A stretch of DNA of 64,000 nt from Streptomyces achromogenes (GTDB taxonomy: Bacteria; Actinomycetota; Actinomycetes; Streptomycetales; Streptomycetaceae): positions 2,108,001 through 2,172,000 of the forward strand of contig NZ_JAUSYH010000001.1 of the NCBI RefSeq assembly GCF_030816715.1. Reading direction: 5' to 3'. Below are positions 1-8,101 of this stretch, piece after piece. The translations under genes and the position numbers were made by a program. Position 1 is the stretch's first letter. Each line of letters opens with the position of its first letter. The notes under the pieces are model-generated. The model had not been told where the DNA came from. It did no database searches and saw only the letters and a list, made by a program, of their open reading frames with translations.

Positions 1-72
1 GGTCCGCGCGACCGGCCGCTCACCCTCCGCAGTCACCGCCGGCCCCGCGACCCCCGCGGACCTGCGGCGCCT
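1..72. other. Left edge, flank downstream of nadK
   Basis: Only 72 bases precede the nadK stop. A GTG at 37-35 on the minus strand opens a 12-codon reading frame that runs off the window. The gene after nadK in Streptomyces is usually recN, so this could be its first codons, but nothing in so short a piece identifies it. Confidence 0.25.
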
Positions 73-978
73 TCAGTGCCGCGCCCCGCGCCACCCGGAC
101 ACCGGCAGCGCGAACTTCGCCACGAGACGGTCCGTGAAGGAGGCGTGGTGCAGCCGCGCCAGCCGCACCGGCACACTGCCCCGCCGCACCTCGACCCGGG
201 CGCCCGGAGGCAGCTCGAAGGTCCGCCGCCCGTCGCACCACAGGACGCCGGGCGGGATGTGCGGCAGCAGCTCCACCGCGAGCACCGAGTTCGGCGAGGT
301 CACCAGGGGCTTGGCGAACAGCGCGTGCGCGCTGATCGGCACCATCAGCAGGGCCTCGACCTCGGGCCACACCACAGGCCCGCCGGCCGAGAACGCGTAC
401 GCCGTGGAGCCGGTCGGGGTCGACAGGACGATGCCGTCGCAGCCGAACCCGGTGACCGGCCGCCCGTCGATCTCCAGCACGACCTCCAGCAGCTTCTCGG
501 CGCCGGCCTTCTGCACCGCCGCCTCGTTCAGCGCCCAGTCGGTGTGCACGATGTCGCCGTTGCGGTGCACGATGACGTCGACGGTCATCCGCTCCTCGAC
601 CTCGTACGACTTCGTCACCACCCGGTCGACGACCTTGTCCAGGTCGTCGCGCTCGGCCTCCGCCAGGAAGCCGACGGAGCCGAGGTTGACGCCGAGCATC
701 GGCACCCCGGAGGCCCGGGCGAACTCCGCACCGCGCAGCAGTGTGCCGTCGCCGCCCAGCACGATCAGCAGCTCGCAGCCCTCGAGGCACTGCGGGGTGG
801 CCTCGGAGACCAGCTCCACCTCGTCCGGCAGCGGCAGGTCGGCGGCCTCGTACTCGAGGACGCGCACCCCGATGCCCTCCCGCAGCAGCCCCTTGACGAC
901 CAGTTCGGCACTGCGGATGGCCGCCGGCCGCCCGGTGTGGGCGAGCAGGAAAACAGTACGAGCTCGGTTCAGAGTCAC
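73..978 (-). CDS. nadK: NAD kinase
   Basis: Phosphorylates NAD to NADP using ATP or polyphosphate in the cytoplasm, the only route to NADP. The 301-residue product has the family signature GGDG at residues 75-78 within LGGDGTLLRGAEFA, and the downstream loop STPTGSTAYAFSAGGP that binds NAD. Length is normal for the family. The GTG start at 978 is chosen because it overlaps the tlyA stop (GTGA, 4 bp) and begins right at the first beta strand (RTVFLLAHTGR); the longer open frame upstream reads through tlyA coding sequence. It is the second gene of a tlyA-nadK unit, probably continuing into recN to the left. Very likely correct. Confidence 0.96.
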   Translation of the reverse strand: MTLNRARTVFLLAHTGRPAAIRSAELVVKGLLREGIGVRVLEYEAADLPLPDEVELVSEATPQCLEGCELLIVLGGDGTLLRGAEFARASGVPMLGVNLGSVGFLAEAERDDLDKVVDRVVTKSYEVEERMTVDVIVHRNGDIVHTDWALNEAAVQKAGAEKLLEVVLEIDGRPVTGFGCDGIVLSTPTGSTAYAFSAGGPVVWPEVEALLMVPISAHALFAKPLVTSPNSVLAVELLPHIPPGVLWCDGRRTFELPPGARVEVRRGSVPVRLARLHHASFTDRLVAKFALPVSGWRGARH

Positions 979-1790
979 CGCGGCCCCTCCGCAACTGCAC
1001 GGTCGACGTCGGCCGGGTCGAGGACAGGAGCCCCGGCCCGAAGCCACAGAAAATACTCGACATTGCCCGACGGCCCGGGCAGCGGACTGGCGGTGACGCC
1101 CCGCACCCCGAGCCCCAGGTCCCACGCCTTCCCGGCGACCCCCCGCACGGCCTCAGCCCGCAGCTGCGGACTGCGCACGACGCCCCCGCTGCCGAGCCGT
1201 TCCTTCCCCACCTCGAACTGCGGCTTGACCATCATCACCAGGTCCGCGTCCGGCCCGGTGCACCGTGCCAGAGCCGGCAGCACCAGCCCCAGCGGGATGA
1301 AGGACAAGTCCCCCACGACAAGATCCACAGGCTCCCCATCGATCGCTTCAAGCGTCAACTCGCGTACGTTCGTACGGTCCTTGACGGTGACGCGTTCATC
1401 GCTCTGCAGAGACCAGGCGAGTTGTCCGTATCCGACGTCGACGGCGACCACGTGCGCGGCCCCGGCCCGCAGCAGCACGTCCGTGAACCCGCCGGTCGAG
1501 GCTCCGGCGTCCAGCGCCCGCCGCCCCTTCACCACCAGTCCGCGCGGCACGAAGGCCTCCAGCGCGCCGGCCAGCTTGTGGCCGCCGCGGGACACGTAGT
1601 CGGGGTCGTCGGCGTCGACGGAGACGACGATCGCGGCCGCCGTCTCCACCTGCGTGGCCGGTTTGGTCGCGACGGTCTTGCCGACGGTGACCCGCCCGGC
1701 GGCGATCAGCTGCCCGGCGTGCTCACGCGAACGCGCGAGCTTGCGGCGCACCAGCTCCGCGTCCAGACGGCGACGTGCGACTCCTGCCAC
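975..1790 (-). CDS. tlyA: TlyA family 2'-O-ribose rRNA methyltransferase
   Basis: The 271-residue protein combines an N-terminal S4 RNA-binding domain (about residues 5-65, RLDAELVRRKLARSREHA) with an FtsJ-like Rossmann methyltransferase domain whose SAM loop reads RALDAGASTGGFTDVLL. In actinobacteria TlyA methylates ribose 2'-OH groups in 16S and 23S rRNA and its loss gives capreomycin resistance; older databases call it hemolysin A. The GTG start at 1790 places the S4 domain at the N-terminus; upstream codons have no family resemblance. The gene overlaps nadK by 4 bp, so the two are translationally coupled. Confidence 0.93.
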   Translation of the reverse strand: MAGVARRRLDAELVRRKLARSREHAGQLIAAGRVTVGKTVATKPATQVETAAAIVVSVDADDPDYVSRGGHKLAGALEAFVPRGLVVKGRRALDAGASTGGFTDVLLRAGAAHVVAVDVGYGQLAWSLQSDERVTVKDRTNVRELTLEAIDGEPVDLVVGDLSFIPLGLVLPALARCTGPDADLVMMVKPQFEVGKERLGSGGVVRSPQLRAEAVRGVAGKAWDLGLGVRGVTASPLPGPSGNVEYFLWLRAGAPVLDPADVDRAVAEGPR

Positions 1791-1848
1791 GTTCGGTTCA
1801 GCTCCTGTGTTGTCCGTACGGCGATTCAGGGGGCGAGACCGGAGGGTC

Positions 1849-2154
1849 TCATCCGGGGGTGACGGTCGGACGACCGACGGGACCCGCGGGCCCCGGGCGG
1901 GCGTCGAGCGCGGTGAGCGCGTCGCGCAGCCCCCGGTGTACATCCTCGTACACCTCGAGGTGTCCGTCGGTGGCGAGGTGGTCGGCGTCGGCCAGCCGTT
2001 CCAGGTGCGCGTCCGCCTCGGCGTGGCCGGTGGGGATGCGCGGCACGCCCAGCGGGGCGGGGGCGGCCGGGTCGTGCTCGGACTCCGGCTCCCGCTCCTC
2101 GGGCGCGGCCTGTGCCTGCGGCTCCGTCCCCGTCTGCGGCCCTGTGTCGCTCAT
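1849..2154 (-). CDS. Small acidic hypothetical protein
   Basis: A 101-residue protein with a Pro/Glu/Ala-rich, probably disordered first half and a helical second half (about residues 43-85, HAEADAHLERLADADHLATDG...). No domain is recognised. It lies 58 bp upstream of tlyA on the same strand, so it may head the tlyA-nadK transcript. The ATG at 2154 is 42 bp from the divergent SCP2 gene, leaving a short shared promoter region. Such small proteins upstream of tlyA are common in Streptomyces from memory; its function is unknown. Confidence 0.72.
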   Translation of the reverse strand: MSDTGPQTGTEPQAQAAPEEREPESEHDPAAPAPLGVPRIPTGHAEADAHLERLADADHLATDGHLEVYEDVHRGLRDALTALDARPGPAGPVGRPTVTPG

Positions 2155-2196
2155 GCCCAGACGCTACCTCGAACGTCTGGGGTACCGTCGGTCGCC

Positions 2197-2544
2197 ATGG
2201 CCACGATCGAGGAGTGCCGCGCCGCACTCGAGAAGCTCTCGGACAACATGAGCCGCGCCGAAGGGGACGTCCGGGCGGCCGCGGCCCTGGACCGCTCGGT
2301 GAGCTGCCGGATCACCGACCTCGACGTCACGTTCGTCGGCCGGATGACGGCCGGCCGGATCACCGTCCAGGACACCCTTCAGGGTCCCCCTCGGGACAAG
2401 GCCGAGATCCGGCTGGCCATGACCGGCGACGACCTGGTCGCACTGGTCGCCGGCGAACTGAACTTCGCCAAGGCGTGGGGCTCCGGGCGGGTCAGGCTCG
2501 AAGCCGGCCTACGCGACCTGTTCCAGCTCAGGAAGCTTCTGTAG
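2197..2544 (+). CDS. SCP2 sterol-binding domain protein
   Basis: A 115-residue single-domain protein starting at MATIEECRAALEKLSDN. It has the alpha/beta pattern of the SCP2 lipid-transfer fold, including GRITVQDTLQGPPRDKAEIRLAMTGDDL-type strands followed by the AxGxLDF-like stretch NFAKAWGSGRVRLEAGLRDLFQL that closes the hydrophobic tunnel. Family members bind fatty acyl or sterol-like ligands without known catalysis. The ATG at 2197 is the only sensible start. Its last 17 bp overlap the 3' end of the convergent ABC ATPase gene, so the two transcripts are antisense at their ends. Confidence 0.85.
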   Translation: MATIEECRAALEKLSDNMSRAEGDVRAAAALDRSVSCRITDLDVTFVGRMTAGRITVQDTLQGPPRDKAEIRLAMTGDDLVALVAGELNFAKAWGSGRVRLEAGLRDLFQLRKLL

Positions 2545-3433
2545 CGACCGCCGAAGCCGGTGCGGCGACCGCCGCGACCGCCCGCCCGGCCTGCGCCCGT
2601 GCCTTGCGTGCCGCCGGCACCACCAGCGGCGTCCCCGTCTCCGGATCGTCGATGACCTGGCAGCGCAGCCCGAAGACCTCCTCCACCAGGTCGGCCGTGA
2701 CAACCTCGTCCGGCGGACCCTGCGCGATGACCTCGCCGCCCTTCAGCGCGATCAGATGGGTGGCGTACCGGGCCGCGTGGTTGAGGTCGTGCAGCACGGC
2801 CACGAGCGTGCGCCCGTGCTCCTCGTGCAGCTCCGCGCACAGGTCGAGGACGTCGATCTGGTGCTGGATGTCGAGAAACGTGGTCGGCTCGTCGAGCAGC
2901 AGCAACGGGGTCTGCTGGGCAAGGGCCATCGCGATCCACACCCGCTGGCGCTGCCCGCCGGACAGCTCGTCGACATACCGGTCGGCGAGCTCGCCGACCC
3001 CGGTCCGCGCCATGGACTCGCGCACGACCCGCTCGTCCTCGGACGACCACTGGCGCAGGATCCCCTGGTGGGGGTAGCGGCCCCGCGCGACGAGGTCGGC
3101 GACGGTGATCCCGTCGGGTGCGACGGACGACTGCGGCAGCAGCCCCAGCGTCCGCGCGACCTTCTTCGCGGGCATCGACTGGATGACCTGCCCGTCGAGC
3201 AGCACCCGCCCCTGCTGCGGCTTCAGCATCCGCGACAGCGCCCGCAGCAGCGTCGACTTGCCGCAGGCGTTCGGACCGACGATCACCGTGAAGGAACGGT
3301 CCGGTATCTGCACGGACAGCTCTTCGGCGATGACCCGCTGGTCGTAGGCGAGGGTGACGTTCTCGGCGGACAGGCGGTTCACGATGCTCCTTCGGTTGTC
3401 CGGCCCACGGTTCTCCGGGGCGGGGGCGCTCAT
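2528..3433 (-). CDS. Siderophore/iron ABC transporter ATP-binding protein
   Basis: The 301-residue ATPase powers the two FecCD permeases encoded just upstream. It shows the FecE/FepC signature order: Walker A GPNACGKST (about residue 53), Q-loop LLPQSS, ABC signature LSGGQRQRVW, Walker B LLLLDEPTTFLD and the H-loop LHDLNHA. A Pro/Ala-rich tail of about 30 residues follows the domain. The ATG at 3433 overlaps the permease stop (ATGA) and is preferred; a GTG at 3382 (VNRLSAENV) is the alternative and is closer to the domain edge. Regulation is probably through the iron box at the head of the operon. Confidence 0.92.
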   Translation of the reverse strand: MSAPAPENRGPDNRRSIVNRLSAENVTLAYDQRVIAEELSVQIPDRSFTVIVGPNACGKSTLLRALSRMLKPQQGRVLLDGQVIQSMPAKKVARTLGLLPQSSVAPDGITVADLVARGRYPHQGILRQWSSEDERVVRESMARTGVGELADRYVDELSGGQRQRVWIAMALAQQTPLLLLDEPTTFLDIQHQIDVLDLCAELHEEHGRTLVAVLHDLNHAARYATHLIALKGGEVIAQGPPDEVVTADLVEEVFGLRCQVIDDPETGTPLVVPAARKARAQAGRAVAAVAAPASAVATEAS

Positions 3434-4536
3434 ATCCGGCCCGCCCTGCGCTCGGTGACGAGGAGCCACAGCAGGTACACCCCGCCCAGCACGCCGGTGA
3501 CGACGCCCACGGGCAGCTGCCCCGCACCGAAGAGCCGCTGCGCGGCCAGGTCGGCGGTGACCAGCAGGGCGGCGCCCATGCACAGGGACGGCACGAGGTT
3601 CGGCCCGGGCGAGCGGGTCAGGCGCCGGGCGAGCTGCGGCGCGGTGAGCGCCACGAAGCTGACGGGGCCCGCGGCCGCGGTGGCGGCGGCGGTGAGCAGC
3701 ACGGCCGTGACCATCACCACCAGCCGCACCCGTTCCACCCGCACCCCCAAGGCGTGGGACACGTCGTCGCCCATCTCCGTCATCCGCAGCCCGCGCGCAT
3801 GGGCGAGGACGAGCGGCACGAGCACGCAGGTCAGCGCGAGCAGTGGCCACACCTGCTTCCAGTCACGGCCGTCGAGGGTCCCGGTCATCCACACGAGGGC
3901 GCGCGCCGCGTCGACGAAGTCGGCCTTGGTCATCAGGTAGCCGTTGACCGCCGTCGCGACGGCCGAGACACCGATGCCGACGAGCACCAGCCGGTACCCG
4001 TGCACCCCCCGCCGCCACGCCAGCAGGTAGATGAGGGCCCCGGTCACCAGGCCGCCCACCAGCGCGCCGACGGTCACCTGGGTGGCGCTCCCGGAGAACA
4101 GCACGATCATCACGAGCGCGCCGGCCGTCGCGCCCTGCCCGAGCCCCAGCACGTCCGGACTGCCCAGCGGATTGCGCGAGACTGCCTGGAACAGCGCGCC
4201 GCCGAGCCCGAGCGAGGCACCGACGAGCAGCCCCACGAGGACCCGCGGCAACCGCAGTTCGTCGACGATGAACTCCTGCCCGGCGTCGCCGTCGCCGAGC
4301 AGCGTCCGCACGACGTCACCCGGCGGGATCGGGAAGTCCCCGGTGCCGATCAGCACCACACTCGCGGCGAGCGCGGCCGCCACCAGCAGCACGACGACGA
4401 CGAGCGCCCGCACGTCCAGCCGGACGGACAGCCCGCCCGGCCCACGCAGCGCACGGGGGCCGCGAGAGGTCTGCTGCACGGAGTGCTGCGCGGTCTTCTG
4501 CGCGGTCTTCTGCGCGGTCTTCTGCGCGGTCTTCAC
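3430..4536 (-). CDS. FecCD-family iron-siderophore permease (second)
   Basis: A 368-residue multispanning permease of the BtuC/FecCD family with about ten hydrophobic segments. The family hallmarks are visible: RLPRVLVGLLVGASLGLGG, QAVSRNPLGSPDVLG, the cytoplasmic EAA-like loop around GVSVERVR, and AAAGPVSFVAL. It forms a heterodimer with the preceding permease. The GTG start at 4536 overlaps the upstream stop (GTGA). The first 17 residues are an almost perfect TAQK repeat coming from 12-bp tandem DNA repeats, which is odd for this family and probably a slipped-strand expansion in a cytoplasmic tail. Confidence 0.92.
   Translation of the reverse strand: MKTAQKTAQKTAQKTAQHSVQQTSRGPRALRGPGGLSVRLDVRALVVVVLLVAAALAASVVLIGTGDFPIPPGDVVRTLLGDGDAGQEFIVDELRLPRVLVGLLVGASLGLGGALFQAVSRNPLGSPDVLGLGQGATAGALVMIVLFSGSATQVTVGALVGGLVTGALIYLLAWRRGVHGYRLVLVGIGVSAVATAVNGYLMTKADFVDAARALVWMTGTLDGRDWKQVWPLLALTCVLVPLVLAHARGLRMTEMGDDVSHALGVRVERVRLVVMVTAVLLTAAATAAAGPVSFVALTAPQLARRLTRSPGPNLVPSLCMGAALLVTADLAAQRLFGAGQLPVGVVTGVLGGVYLLWLLVTERRAGRI
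4490..4536. repeat. 12-bp tandem repeat inside permease 5' end
   Basis: The unit gcggtcttctgc is repeated almost four times (starts at 4490, 4502, 4514 and 4526, the last one incomplete). On the minus strand it encodes the TAQK repeats at the N-terminus of the second permease. It keeps frame, so copy number can vary without breaking the gene. Confidence 0.93.
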
Positions 4537-5579
4537 AGCTGGGCCGTCCTCCGCCGTCGTACGAGAAAGATGAAGACCGGGCCACCGATGATCGCGGTCA
4601 CGATGCCGACCTGGACCTCCGACGGGCGGGCCACGACCCGGCCGACGACGTCCGAGCCGAGCAGCAGCACCGGCGACAGGACCGCCGCGTACGGCATGAT
4701 CCAGCGCAGGTCGGGGCCGGTGAACGAGCGGACGACGTGCGGGACCATCAGGCCGACGAACACGATCGGCCCGCAGGCGGCGGTCGCGGCGCCGCTGAGC
4801 ACGGTCGCGGCGAGCATCGACAGCGCCCGGGTGCGGGTGAGGTCGGCGCCGAGCGCCCTCGCCGTGTCGTCGCCCATGGCCACGGCGTTCAGCGGCCGGG
4901 CGAGCACGAACGCGAGCAGCGTGCCCACCACCAGGAAGGGCAGCACCTGCCGGACGGTCCCTTCGGTCGCCGAGGACAGCGAGCCCACCGTCCAGAAACG
5001 CATCCGGGCGAGCGCCGCGTCGTCCATGATCATCACGGCCTGGAGGTAGCCGTAGAGCGCGGCGCTGATCGCGGTGCCGGCGAGCGCGAGCCGCACCGGT
5101 GTGGCCCCGCGGCTGCCGCCGAGGAACCAGACCAGCGCACCGACCGCCGCCGCGCCGAAGAACGCGAACCACACATAGCCGCTGAGGCTCGTGACGCCGA
5201 AGAAGGTGATGGCGGTGACAACGGCCGCCGACGCGCCGGCGTTGATGCCGAGCAGCCCGGGGTCGGCCAGCGGATTGCGCGTCAGCGCCTGCAGCACGGC
5301 CCCGGACAGACCGAGGGCGGCCCCCACGAGCAGCCCCAGCACGGTCCGCGACAGCCGCTCGTCCACGACGACGTCAGCGTACGTCCCCGAATCCGCGAAC
5401 AGCCCGTGCCAGACCTGCGCGACGGACAACTCCTTGGCGCCGACGGCGATGCTCGCCACCGCCACCAGCAGGAGAAGCACCAGGGCGGCGAGGAGCCCCA
5501 CGGCCCGCAACGCCGCCCGACGGCTCGGGGGCGCGGGGGCGGTCTCCGCGCGCTGTTCGGGAACACTGTCGACCAACAT
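4533..5579 (-). CDS. FecCD-family iron-siderophore permease (first)
   Basis: A 348-residue FecCD permease, first gene of the three-gene importer. It has the conserved LSRTVLGLLVGAALGLSGAVLQALTRNPLADPGLLGINAGAS-type block (residues about 75-115), a central GGSRGATPVRLALAG helix and ACGPIVFVGLMVPHVVR near the C-terminus. About nine or ten membrane segments are visible. The ATG at 5579 is only 4 bp from the iron box, so transcription must begin very close to the start codon or the true start is slightly further in. No substrate-binding lipoprotein gene lies in the cluster, so the importer must use one encoded elsewhere. Confidence 0.92.
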   Translation of the reverse strand: MLVDSVPEQRAETAPAPPSRRAALRAVGLLAALVLLLLVAVASIAVGAKELSVAQVWHGLFADSGTYADVVVDERLSRTVLGLLVGAALGLSGAVLQALTRNPLADPGLLGINAGASAAVVTAITFFGVTSLSGYVWFAFFGAAAVGALVWFLGGSRGATPVRLALAGTAISAALYGYLQAVMIMDDAALARMRFWTVGSLSSATEGTVRQVLPFLVVGTLLAFVLARPLNAVAMGDDTARALGADLTRTRALSMLAATVLSGAATAACGPIVFVGLMVPHVVRSFTGPDLRWIMPYAAVLSPVLLLGSDVVGRVVARPSEVQVGIVTAIIGGPVFIFLVRRRRTAQL

Positions 5580-5583
5580 CCGG

Positions 5584-5602
5584 TTAGGTTAGCCTACCCT
5601 CC
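5584..5602 (-). promoter_or_regulatory. Iron box (DmdR1/IdeR-type operator)
   Basis: The 19-bp sequence begins ttaggttagcctaccct and matches the first part of the actinobacterial consensus TTAGGTTAGGCTCACCTAA well; the right half is weaker. It lies directly in front of the first permease gene of an iron importer, which is where DmdR1 represses under iron sufficiency. Its position, 4 bp upstream of the ATG, suggests that the repressor covers the transcription start. Confidence 0.85.
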
Positions 5603-5623
5603 CTTACTCGCAGGAGGCCGGTG

Positions 5624-6652
5624 TCACAACCCCAGCCGTGCCAGCGCCTTCCCCGCGTCCAGCTCGCAGACCCCCTCGCCGCCTGCCGCCCAGGCCGCCG
5701 CGCACAACGCCCGCAGCCCGTCCAGGTTTTCGCCCTCCCCCGACAGCTCCAGCCGCTCGGCGCCGGCACCCGCCGTCCAGCCGCCGCAGCGGAACCCCCC
5801 GCCGTCCGCGGTGACCTCCGGCTGCCCGGTGAGCATCCCGCGCAGGTCGGCGTCGACATACGTCGGCCGGTGCTGCGGCGGCGCGGCCAGCAGTTGCGCC
5901 CCGTCGGTGACTCCGGTGAGGACGAGCAACGAGTCGACCTCCCCGTTGAACGCCCCCTCGATGTCCGTGTCGAGCCGGTCCCCGACGACCAACGGCCGCT
6001 CCGCGCCCGTCCGCAGGATCGTCTCCCGGTGCATCGGGGGCAACGGCTTCCCGGCCACCTGCGGCTCGGCGCCGGTCGCGATCCGCACGACCTCGACCGC
6101 CGCACCGTTGCCCGGCGCGATCCCCCGCCCGCTGGGAATCGTCAGATCCGTGTTGGACGCGAACCACGGCACCCCGCGCGCGACCGCGTACGACGCCTCC
6201 GCGAACCGCCCCCACGCCAGATCGGGCCCGCCGAAACCCTGCACCACGGCCGCCGGATCGTCGTCCGCCGACTCCACGGGCACGAGCCCGCGCTCCCGCA
6301 GCGCGACCCGCAGGCCCTCCCCGCCGATCACCAGCACCCGCGCCCCCGCCGGCACCTGCTCACTGATCAGCCGCGCCACCGCCTGCGCCGAGGTGATGAC
6401 GTCCTCCGCGCCCGTCGGTATCCCCAGCTCCGTGAGATGGCCCGCCACCGCGTCAGGCGTGCGCAGCGCGTTGTTGGTGACGTACGCGAGCCGCATGCCC
6501 CCCGCGCGCGCGGTGGCCAACGACTCGACCGCGTGCACGATCGCGTTCCCGCCCGCGTACACCACCCCGTCGAGATCGAGCAGCGCCGTGTCGTACGCCT
6601 CGCTCAGGGCCTGCCCACTGGCCTCGGGCCTCGTCCTGACGCTTCGGCTCAT
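5624..6652 (-). CDS. HAD-IIA family phosphatase (NagD-like)
   Basis: A 342-residue HAD hydrolase of subfamily IIA, related to NagD and p-nitrophenyl phosphatases. Motif I is DTALLDLDGVVYAGG (nucleophile Asp near residue 26), motif II is YVTNNALRTP, and motif III/IV reads LVVGDRLDTDIEGAFNG. The cap is the large C2 type expected for this subfamily. The last 60 residues (after TYVDADLRGML) extend beyond the domain and are Ala/Gly-rich. The substrate is unknown; nucleotides, sugar phosphates or phosphoglycolate are possible. It is divergent from the DUF1015 gene across 83 bp and downstream of nothing on its strand, so it is probably monocistronic. Confidence 0.9.
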   Translation of the reverse strand: MSRSVRTRPEASGQALSEAYDTALLDLDGVVYAGGNAIVHAVESLATARAGGMRLAYVTNNALRTPDAVAGHLTELGIPTGAEDVITSAQAVARLISEQVPAGARVLVIGGEGLRVALRERGLVPVESADDDPAAVVQGFGGPDLAWGRFAEASYAVARGVPWFASNTDLTIPSGRGIAPGNGAAVEVVRIATGAEPQVAGKPLPPMHRETILRTGAERPLVVGDRLDTDIEGAFNGEVDSLLVLTGVTDGAQLLAAPPQHRPTYVDADLRGMLTGQPEVTADGGGFRCGGWTAGAGAERLELSGEGENLDGLRALCAAAWAAGGEGVCELDAGKALARLGL

Positions 6653-6735
6653 TCCGCATCGCTCCTCGTTCGCTCCGCTTTCCCCCGATCATCCCGCATG
6701 GCGCTGACAGACACCGACAGACGTACGATGCCGGG

Positions 6736-8019
6736 ATGAACTCAGCAGGTCACTCGGAAGCGACGGCGCCCCGAGGCCTGGAACTCACCCCGTTCCGAGG
6801 CCTGCGCTACGACCCCGACCGGGTCGGCAGTCTCGCCGCCGTCACCTCCCCGCCGTACGACGTCGTGGTCCGCCCCGACGGCCTGCACCACCTCCAGGAC
6901 GCGGACCCGTACAACATCGTCCGGCTGATCCTCCCTCAGGCCACCACCCCCGACGTCCGCAACGAACAGGCCGCCGGCACCCTGCGGCGCTGGCTGGCCG
7001 AGGGCGTCCTCGCGGCGGACGCCGAGCCCTCCCTGTACGTCTACGAGCAGCGGCACGCCGACGGCATGCTCCAGCGCGGCCTCATCGGCAACCTGCGCCT
7101 CTCGGACCCGTCGGAGGGGACCGTCCTCCCCCATGAGGACGTCATGCCGCACGTCGTCGCGGACCGCGCGGCGCTGATGCGCGCCACGCACGCGAACCTC
7201 GAGCCTCTCCTGCTCACGTACCGGGGCGGCGGCGCCGCGACGGAGACGGTCGACCGCACGGCCGCCAGCCCCCCGCTGCTGTCCACCACCACGGACGACG
7301 GCTACAGCCACCGCCTCTGGGCGATCACGGACCCCACCGAGACGGCCCGCGTCCAGGCGGACCTCGCACACCGTCAGGCCCTCATCGCCGACGGCCACCA
7401 CCGCTGGGCGACCTACCTCCGACTCCGCGCGGAGCACCCCTCGCCCGGCCCCTGGGACCAGGGCCTGGTCCTTCTGGTCGACACCGCCCGTTACCCCTTG
7501 CGCGTCCGCGCCATCCACCGTCTCCTGCACGGCCTGCCGGTCGCCGACGCCCTGTCCGCGCTCGAGGGCCGGTTCCGCGTCCGCCGCCTGGACGTCCCGC
7601 TGCCGGAGGCCCTCGACGCCCTGGCGGACGCCACGGCCGCGGGCAACGCGTTCCTGCTGGCGGGCGACGACGCCTTCCACCTCGTCGACCGCCCGGACCG
7701 CGCCCTCCTCGACAGCACGGTACCGGCGGACCGCCCCGAGGCCTGGCGCACCCTGGACGCGACGGTCCTGCACGCCACGCTCCTGGCGCACATCTGGCAC
7801 GTCCCCGAGGACGACCCGGCCCGCGTCGCCTACATCCACGACACGGCGGCCACCGTGCGCAAGGCCCGCCGCGACGGCGGTACGGCCGTCCTGCTCCACC
7901 CCGTCCGCGAGGAGGTCGTCCGCGACCTGGCCCGGCAGGGCGTCATGATGCCCCGCAAGTCCACGTCCTTCGGCCCCAAACCGGCCTCTGGCCTGGTCCT
8001 GCGCGCCCTGGACATCTGA
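6736..8019 (+). CDS. DUF1015 family protein
   Basis: The 427-residue protein matches DUF1015: it opens with LELTPFRGLRYDPDRVGSLAAVTSPPYDVV and carries the conserved AHRQALIADGHHRWATYLRLR block, plus a C-terminal tail PRKSTSFGPKPASGLVLRAL that is characteristic of the family. The conserved histidines in ADGHHR suggest a catalytic or metal-binding site, but no biochemical activity is established that I know of; homologues are sometimes found near serine metabolism genes. The ATG at 6736 is used. A strong terminator follows the stop at about 8040. Confidence 0.9.
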   Translation: MNSAGHSEATAPRGLELTPFRGLRYDPDRVGSLAAVTSPPYDVVVRPDGLHHLQDADPYNIVRLILPQATTPDVRNEQAAGTLRRWLAEGVLAADAEPSLYVYEQRHADGMLQRGLIGNLRLSDPSEGTVLPHEDVMPHVVADRAALMRATHANLEPLLLTYRGGGAATETVDRTAASPPLLSTTTDDGYSHRLWAITDPTETARVQADLAHRQALIADGHHRWATYLRLRAEHPSPGPWDQGLVLLVDTARYPLRVRAIHRLLHGLPVADALSALEGRFRVRRLDVPLPEALDALADATAAGNAFLLAGDDAFHLVDRPDRALLDSTVPADRPEAWRTLDATVLHATLLAHIWHVPEDDPARVAYIHDTAATVRKARRDGGTAVLLHPVREEVVRDLARQGVMMPRKSTSFGPKPASGLVLRALDI

Positions 8020-8039
8020 GGACGTGCCCTGAACGCACG

Positions 8040-8079
8040 AAGGGGCGGGACCCGGTGACCCGGATCCCGCCCCTTTTCG
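8040..8079 (+). terminator. Hairpin terminator between convergent genes
   Basis: An 11-bp perfect stem (8040-8050 with 8065-8075) separated by a 14-base loop is followed by TTTT. It lies between the DUF1015 stop and the convergent RD-repeat gene, so it can serve both strands. Confidence 0.85.
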
Positions 8080-8101
8080 CCGTCACGGACGCGCGTACAC
8101 G

